Shown here: positions 59,945 to 64,000 of the stretch, piece by piece | How the letters are laid out: each line of letters opens with the position of its first letter | Numbering within the stretch: the first letter of the stretch is position 1 | NCBI RefSeq assembly: GCF_028736175.1 | Contig: NZ_CP117880.1 | Location: 5,106,824 to 5,170,823 of the forward strand | Length of the DNA stretch: 64,000 nt | Reading direction: 5' to 3' | Source of the DNA: Sphingobacterium oryzagri | Lineage (GTDB): Bacteria > Bacteroidota > Bacteroidia > Sphingobacteriales > Sphingobacteriaceae | Made by a program: the position numbers and the translations under genes | Notes under the pieces: model-generated | The model's database searches: none | The model's input: the letters and a program-made list of their open reading frames with translations, nothing else | What the model was told of the DNA's origin: nothing

Positions 59945-61804
59945 TTAATTCATGTGTACCATTAAAACGCTGATATCCGATGGTGATACACCGGAGATAC
60001 GTGACGCTTGGCCCAATGTGCGCGGTTTGACCTTTAACAATTTTTCTCGTGCTTCAATTGATAGTGAGTTAAGTGATTTATAGTCGAAATCCGGATTGAT
60101 CTCTTTATCCTCCATCTTCTTCATCTTGTTCACGATTTCCATTTCCTTCTCAAAATAGCTTTCGTATTTCACTTTGATCTCTGCCTGCTCAACCGTCTCT
60201 TCATCAAATCTATTAATTTTCGTGGCAAACGATTCATCCGCTTTTGCCAAATCCTGAATGCTCAACTGTGGTCGGGACAGCATGCTAATCAATCGTACTT
60301 TTTGGTTGATTGTGCTGGTGCCCATTTCAGTCAAAACTGGATTCATACTTTCTGCCGATACACTATGCTGCCGCATGTAGTCAACGAGTTCGTCAGATTC
60401 CTGGATCTTCTTGTTTACTTTCGCTAATCGCTCGTCATCTACCAAACCAAGTTTGTGCGCTATAGGCGTAAGTCTAATATCAGCATTATCTTGTCTCAAT
60501 AATAAACGGTGTTCTGCTCGTGATGTAAACATGCGATACGGTTCTTCCGTACCCTTCGTTACTAAGTCGTCTATAAGCACGCCGATATAAGATTCGGAAC
60601 GTTTTAAAATGAGTTCGTGCAAATCATGTATCCGTTGATGCGCATTTACACCCGCCACAAAACCTTGCGCTGCCGCTTCTTCATAACCTGTGGTACCATT
60701 AATTTGGCCTGCAAAAAAGAGGTGTTTGACACGTTGTGTTTCTAGTGTCAAGTCTAGTTGCATAGGCGGAAAATAATCATATTCGATCGCATAGCCCGGA
60801 CGGTACATTTTTGCGTTTTCAAAACCAGGGATTAATTGTAGCGCTTTTAATTGTACATCTTCAGGTAGCGAAGTGGAGAAGCCGTTAACATAAATTTCGA
60901 CAGTTTTGAATCCCTCCGGTTCGACGAAAATCTGGTGACGATCTCGCTCAGCAAATCGATTGATTTTATCTTCTATTGATGGACAATAGCGCGGTCCTAA
61001 TCCTTGGATCCGACCGGTAAACATCGGCGAGCGATCGAAGCCTGTTTTTAAAATTTCATGTACCTTATCATTGGTATACGTAATCCAACAACAACGTTGC
61101 TCCGTCGGCATCTCGACATCCGTGTAGGAAAAGCGTCCTTTTTTCTCGTCACCCCATTGTTCTTCCATGAGCGCATAGTTCAACGATCGACCGTCGATTC
61201 TCGGTGGCGTTCCCGTTTTCATTCGTCCGGCTTCAAAACCAAGACTCACCAATTGCTCTGTTAAACCTGTTGCTGCCTTCTCCCCTGTCCTACCACCGCC
61301 GATTTTTTTCTCGCCAATATGGATAACGCCATTAAGAAAAGTTCCGTTTGTCAAAACCACAGCATCCGCTTCTATACGTATACCTAAAGATGTGATTACA
61401 CCTTTCGCTTGTCCATTTTCGACGATGACTTCTTTTACGGTGTCTTGCCACATATCTAAATTCGGAAGCGACTCTAATGTTAAACGCCATTCTTCTGCAA
61501 AACGCATCCGATCGTTTTGCGTTCGCGGACTCCACATCGCAGGTCCTTTCGAACGATTTAACATACGAAATTGTATCGTCGATTTATCCGCTATTATTCC
61601 GGTGTACCCGCCCATAGCATCTACTTCCCGTACAATTTGTCCTTTCGCCACACCGCCTATTGCAGGGTTGCAACTCATTTGAGCAATCACGCCCATGTTC
61701 ATCGTTATTAATAAAACCGAAGAACCAAGATTTGCTGCTGCCGCTGCTGCTTCACATCCGGCATGGCCGGCTCCTACTACTATGACATTATATTTTTTAA
61801 ACAT
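59945..61804 (-). CDS. mnmG: tRNA uridine-5-carboxymethylaminomethyl modification enzyme MnmG (GidA)
   Basis: FAD protein that, with MnmE, makes the 5-carboxymethylaminomethyl group at the tRNA wobble uridine. The ATG at 61804 gives 619 residues starting MFKKYNVIVVGAGHAGCEAAAAAANLG (FAD motif). It has SCNPAIGGVAKGQIVREVDAMGG, PRTQNDRMRF, TGTPPRIDGRSL, the GLGPRYCPSIEDKI motif and GQINGTTGYEEAAAQGFVAGVNA. Two parS-like palindromes stand just upstream. In many bacteria gidA sits close to the origin. Confidence 0.97.
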   Translation of the reverse strand: MFKKYNVIVVGAGHAGCEAAAAAANLGSSVLLITMNMGVIAQMSCNPAIGGVAKGQIVREVDAMGGYTGIIADKSTIQFRMLNRSKGPAMWSPRTQNDRMRFAEEWRLTLESLPNLDMWQDTVKEVIVENGQAKGVITSLGIRIEADAVVLTNGTFLNGVIHIGEKKIGGGRTGEKAATGLTEQLVSLGFEAGRMKTGTPPRIDGRSLNYALMEEQWGDEKKGRFSYTDVEMPTEQRCCWITYTNDKVHEILKTGFDRSPMFTGRIQGLGPRYCPSIEDKINRFAERDRHQIFVEPEGFKTVEIYVNGFSTSLPEDVQLKALQLIPGFENAKMYRPGYAIEYDYFPPMQLDLTLETQRVKHLFFAGQINGTTGYEEAAAQGFVAGVNAHQRIHDLHELILKRSESYIGVLIDDLVTKGTEEPYRMFTSRAEHRLLLRQDNADIRLTPIAHKLGLVDDERLAKVNKKIQESDELVDYMRQHSVSAESMNPVLTEMGTSTINQKVRLISMLSRPQLSIQDLAKADESFATKINRFDEETVEQAEIKVKYESYFEKEMEIVNKMKKMEDKEINPDFDYKSLNSLSIEAREKLLKVKPRTLGQASRISGVSPSDISVLMVHMN

Positions 61805-61817
61805 GTTCCTATTTATG

Positions 61818-61833
61818 TGTTCCACGTGGAACT
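61818..61833. promoter_or_regulatory. parS-like site 1
   Basis: TGTTCCACGTGGAACT, an almost perfect palindrome that matches the ParB-binding consensus TGTTTCACGTGAAACA at 13 of 16 bases. It lies 14 bp upstream of the mnmG start codon. Confidence 0.75.
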
Positions 61834-61864
61834 GATGTATTTATTTCTTTATATCTATTACTCC

Positions 61865-61880
61865 TGTTTCACGTGAAACG
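61865..61880. promoter_or_regulatory. parS-like site 2
   Basis: TGTTTCACGTGAAACG matches the consensus parS TGTTTCACGTGAAACA at 15 of 16 bases. It lies just after the stop of the ABC-F gene and 31 bp from site 1. Confidence 0.88.
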
Positions 61881-61881
61881 T

Positions 61882-63738
61882 TTACGCAAATTCGGCCAAT
61901 ACCATCCAACGCTCAGATTTTTCATCAAGAGATTTTTTTAATTTTTCAATCTCAGCTGCAGTTGTTGCAAGTGCGCTGTAGTCTGCATTGCTGGTAAGTT
62001 CATTCTGCTTGTTGAATATGTCACTTTCTAAATTTGCTATTTCTTTTTCAAGCGATTCATATTCTAACTGTTCTTTATACGATAGCTTTCGCTTTTCTGT
62101 TGCGGGCACGGGTTTAGATTCGACGATCACGGGTTTCTCTTTTTCTACCTTTACTTTGGTGTCGATTTCTGTTTTATAATCGGCGTAGTTTCCATTGTAG
62201 ATTCGAATGTGTCCTTCACCTTCAAATATAAAAAGCTGATCACTTAAGCGATCTATAAGATACCTATCGTGTGAAACCAAAATTAAAATACCAGGATAGT
62301 TGTCCAGAAACTCTTCAAGGACATTTAGCGTATCTATGTCCAAATCGTTGGAAGGCTCATCGAGTATTAGAAAATTCGGACTTTTCATCAAGACGCGCAT
62401 CAGCTGCAGTCGTTTCTTTTCACCTCCACTTAATTTATTTACCATATTGAATTGCTTCTCCGGCGGAAACAAAAATAAGGTAAGCAATTGCGAAGCCGTT
62501 AGGTTGTCGCCATTAGCCATCTGTATGTATTCGGCTACATTCTTGACGACGTCTAAAACTTTATCACTGTCTTTAAATTCCAGACCGCCTTGTTTGTAAT
62601 AACCAAATACCGTCGTCTCCCCCACATCTACTTTTCCAGAATCGGGCGCTAGCTGTTCGGTTATCAAATTGAGGAAGGTGGATTTGCCCGTACCATTTTT
62701 GCCGGCCAGTCCTATACGATCTCCCTTTTTGAATGTATAGCTGAAGTCTTTTATAATGACTTGATCATTGAAGACTTTGTTTAAGTTTTCTATTTCGATA
62801 ATTTTAGCACCTTGTCTGGATACTTTGACCGAAAGTTGTACACTGTCATTTTTGCGAGGACCTTTCGATTTCTCTTCCAATTCATAAAATGCATCGATAC
62901 GCGCTTTTGATTTCGTGCCACGCGCCTGCGGTTGTCTGCGCATCCATTCCAATTCTTTTTTCAATAGGTTGCGCGCCTTATCGGCCATGGCGATGTCAAT
63001 CGTTTCGCGATCAGCTTTCTTTTCTAGAAAATAAGTGTAGTTACCTTTATATAAATAAATTTCGCCTTTATCCAACTCGCGAATTTCGCTACAAACATTA
63101 TCCAAAAAATAACGATCGTGTGTTACCAGTAGTACGGTTTTATTTCCGGTGGTCAACATTTTCTCTAGCCACTCGATCGTCTCAATATCCAAGTGGTTGG
63201 TAGGCTCATCTAAAATGTATACATCTGGTTCGTCGATCAGTAATTTTGCTAACGACAAGCGCTTCTTTTGCCCGCCGGATAATTGATCAATATGTTGATC
63301 AAAATTTGAAATCTGTAACCTGTTTAAGATGGTTTTGATATTGTATTCATATTCCCAAGCTTCCAGCTCTGATAATTTATCGGTTAAATCAGCCAATAAA
63401 TTTTGGTCGATGTCGGGCGAATTTAACAGTTCTTCGTAAGCGCGGATCAATTGCTGTTGTTCGTTATCCGAACTGTATATAAAATCATTTACGGTTTTCA
63501 GTCCGTCAAATCGTGGCTCTTGATTTAAAAAGCCAACTTTTAGACCGCGCTCTTTCACTACTTTACCTTCGGTAGGTATTTCTATTTCAGCTAATATTTT
63601 TAGTAGTGTAGATTTACCTGTTCCGTTAATACCCACCAATGCCACTCTATCACCTTTTTGCAGGCCGAAATGCAAATTCTTAAAAAGCCACTTGTCATTA
63701 AAAGAATGACCTACTTGTTCCGTTGATAATATACTCAC
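61882..63738 (-). CDS. ABC-F family ATPase (Uup-like)
   Basis: A 618-residue soluble protein with two ABC ATPase domains and no membrane part. Domain 1: Walker A GINGTGKSTLL (about 36-46), signature LSGGQKKRLSLA and Walker B YILDEPTNHLD. Domain 2: GKNGTGKSTFL, LSGGEKKRLQLM and LILDEPSNDLDIDTL. A linker between them and a C-terminal coiled coil (KEKPVIVESKPVPATEKRKLSYKEQLEYESLEKEI..) fit the Uup subgroup. Such proteins act on the ribosome or on DNA structures. It lies directly before the parS-like pair and mnmG. Confidence 0.93.
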   Translation of the reverse strand: MSILSTEQVGHSFNDKWLFKNLHFGLQKGDRVALVGINGTGKSTLLKILAEIEIPTEGKVVKERGLKVGFLNQEPRFDGLKTVNDFIYSSDNEQQQLIRAYEELLNSPDIDQNLLADLTDKLSELEAWEYEYNIKTILNRLQISNFDQHIDQLSGGQKKRLSLAKLLIDEPDVYILDEPTNHLDIETIEWLEKMLTTGNKTVLLVTHDRYFLDNVCSEIRELDKGEIYLYKGNYTYFLEKKADRETIDIAMADKARNLLKKELEWMRRQPQARGTKSKARIDAFYELEEKSKGPRKNDSVQLSVKVSRQGAKIIEIENLNKVFNDQVIIKDFSYTFKKGDRIGLAGKNGTGKSTFLNLITEQLAPDSGKVDVGETTVFGYYKQGGLEFKDSDKVLDVVKNVAEYIQMANGDNLTASQLLTLFLFPPEKQFNMVNKLSGGEKKRLQLMRVLMKSPNFLILDEPSNDLDIDTLNVLEEFLDNYPGILILVSHDRYLIDRLSDQLFIFEGEGHIRIYNGNYADYKTEIDTKVKVEKEKPVIVESKPVPATEKRKLSYKEQLEYESLEKEIANLESDIFNKQNELTSNADYSALATTAAEIEKLKKSLDEKSERWMVLAEFA

Positions 63739-64000
63739 TTTTTGTATAATAAATTGAAATTCAATTACTTATATATTTACAGCTTCTCTCCTACCCTTTT
63801 TCACGCTTGTTTTTGGCGAATTTTAAAGGCAGAAAAAAGATATAACTACCTATTTCCCGAATAGTATTTACATTGGGATATAGTTTTCCAAGCACAAAAA
63901 TAAAGAAATATTTGTGGTTATCGCGATTATGGAGTGTTAACGCGCGCTTTATTTACATAAGGATTAAAATTTAATTGAGCTTATAGGAAGCTATTAAATT

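Noticed and set aside
1..64000. tRNA or rRNA genes
   Set aside because: No GTTCRANYC-type T-arm with a matching acceptor stem, and no rRNA core sequence, was found by reading; a computational tRNA scan would settle this.

Overview
The window looks like a chromosomal segment of a Bacteroidota bacterium, most likely family Sphingobacteriaceae (Sphingobacterium/Pedobacter type). The grounds are gldH, PorT-like and DUF4295 genes, the rpmB-rpmG-DUF4295-ftsY-rimO and holB-ricT-gldH-lpxK neighbourhoods, the absence of obvious Shine-Dalgarno sequences, and several promoters of the Bacteroidota form TTG-N18-20-TAnnTTTG. All family assignments come from reading translated sequence by eye; no database was searched. 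No rRNA or tRNA gene and no CRISPR array was seen.

Layout. 0-5.7 kb: translation and secretion block (rimO partial, ftsY, DUF4295, rpmG, rpmB), recO, a DUF805 protein, a cold-shock protein and a SIMPL-domain protein. 5.8-8.5 kb: about 2.7 kb without a credible gene, filled by a palindrome-rich mosaic repeat array (array A). 8.5-15.7 kb: DUF4359-like protein, TruC-type pseudouridine synthase, a beta-propeller-like protein, gcvT, two small membrane proteins, glutamate dehydrogenase, a rhodanese and an M28 peptidase. 15.9-30 kb: GNAT protein, unknown protein, M20 amidohydrolase, SPOR protein, secA, mqnD, surE, csbD, a kduI-DUF4861-kduD uronate cluster, nadD, gmk and yicC. 30.1-34.1 kb: a CAP-domain protein, then a second copy of the mosaic repeats in opposite orientation (array B), interrupted by an intact IS1182-family insertion sequence. 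34.2-45.7 kb: dedA, dnaN, holB, ricT, gldH, lpxK, a DUF4890-like protein, dnaA, dxs and scpA. 45.7-53 kb: PorT-like barrel and a leucine/isovalerate degradation cluster (enoyl-CoA hydratase, HMG-CoA lyase, acyl-CoA dehydrogenase, carboxyltransferase, acetoacetyl-CoA synthetase). 53-58 kb: thiL, nadA and nadB around a probable origin, then a gamma carbonic anhydrase. 58-64 kb: Ig-like lipoprotein, mnmG and an ABC-F ATPase, with two parS-like sites between the last two.

The observations most worth a second look are these. (1) A cluster of DnaA boxes between divergent nadA and nadB (about 55.7-56.0 kb) is a strong oriC candidate, about 13 kb from dnaA. (2) Two ParB/parS-like palindromes, one matching the consensus at 15 of 16 bases, lie 6 kb away beside mnmG. 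(3) The mosaic repeats have a modular order (alpha - variable hairpin - tail - optional beta). The central hairpin has unrelated sequence in different copies but stays a long paired stem, which looks like selection on structure. (4) The IS1182-family element sits exactly where one 27-bp palindrome of the repeat should be.

The housekeeping genes form coherent sets: replication and segregation (dnaA, dnaN, holB, scpA, oriC, parS), NAD synthesis (nadA, nadB, nadD), envelope and secretion (secA, ftsY, lpxK, gldH), unsaturated-uronate catabolism (kduI/kduD) and leucine catabolism ending in acetoacetyl-CoA.
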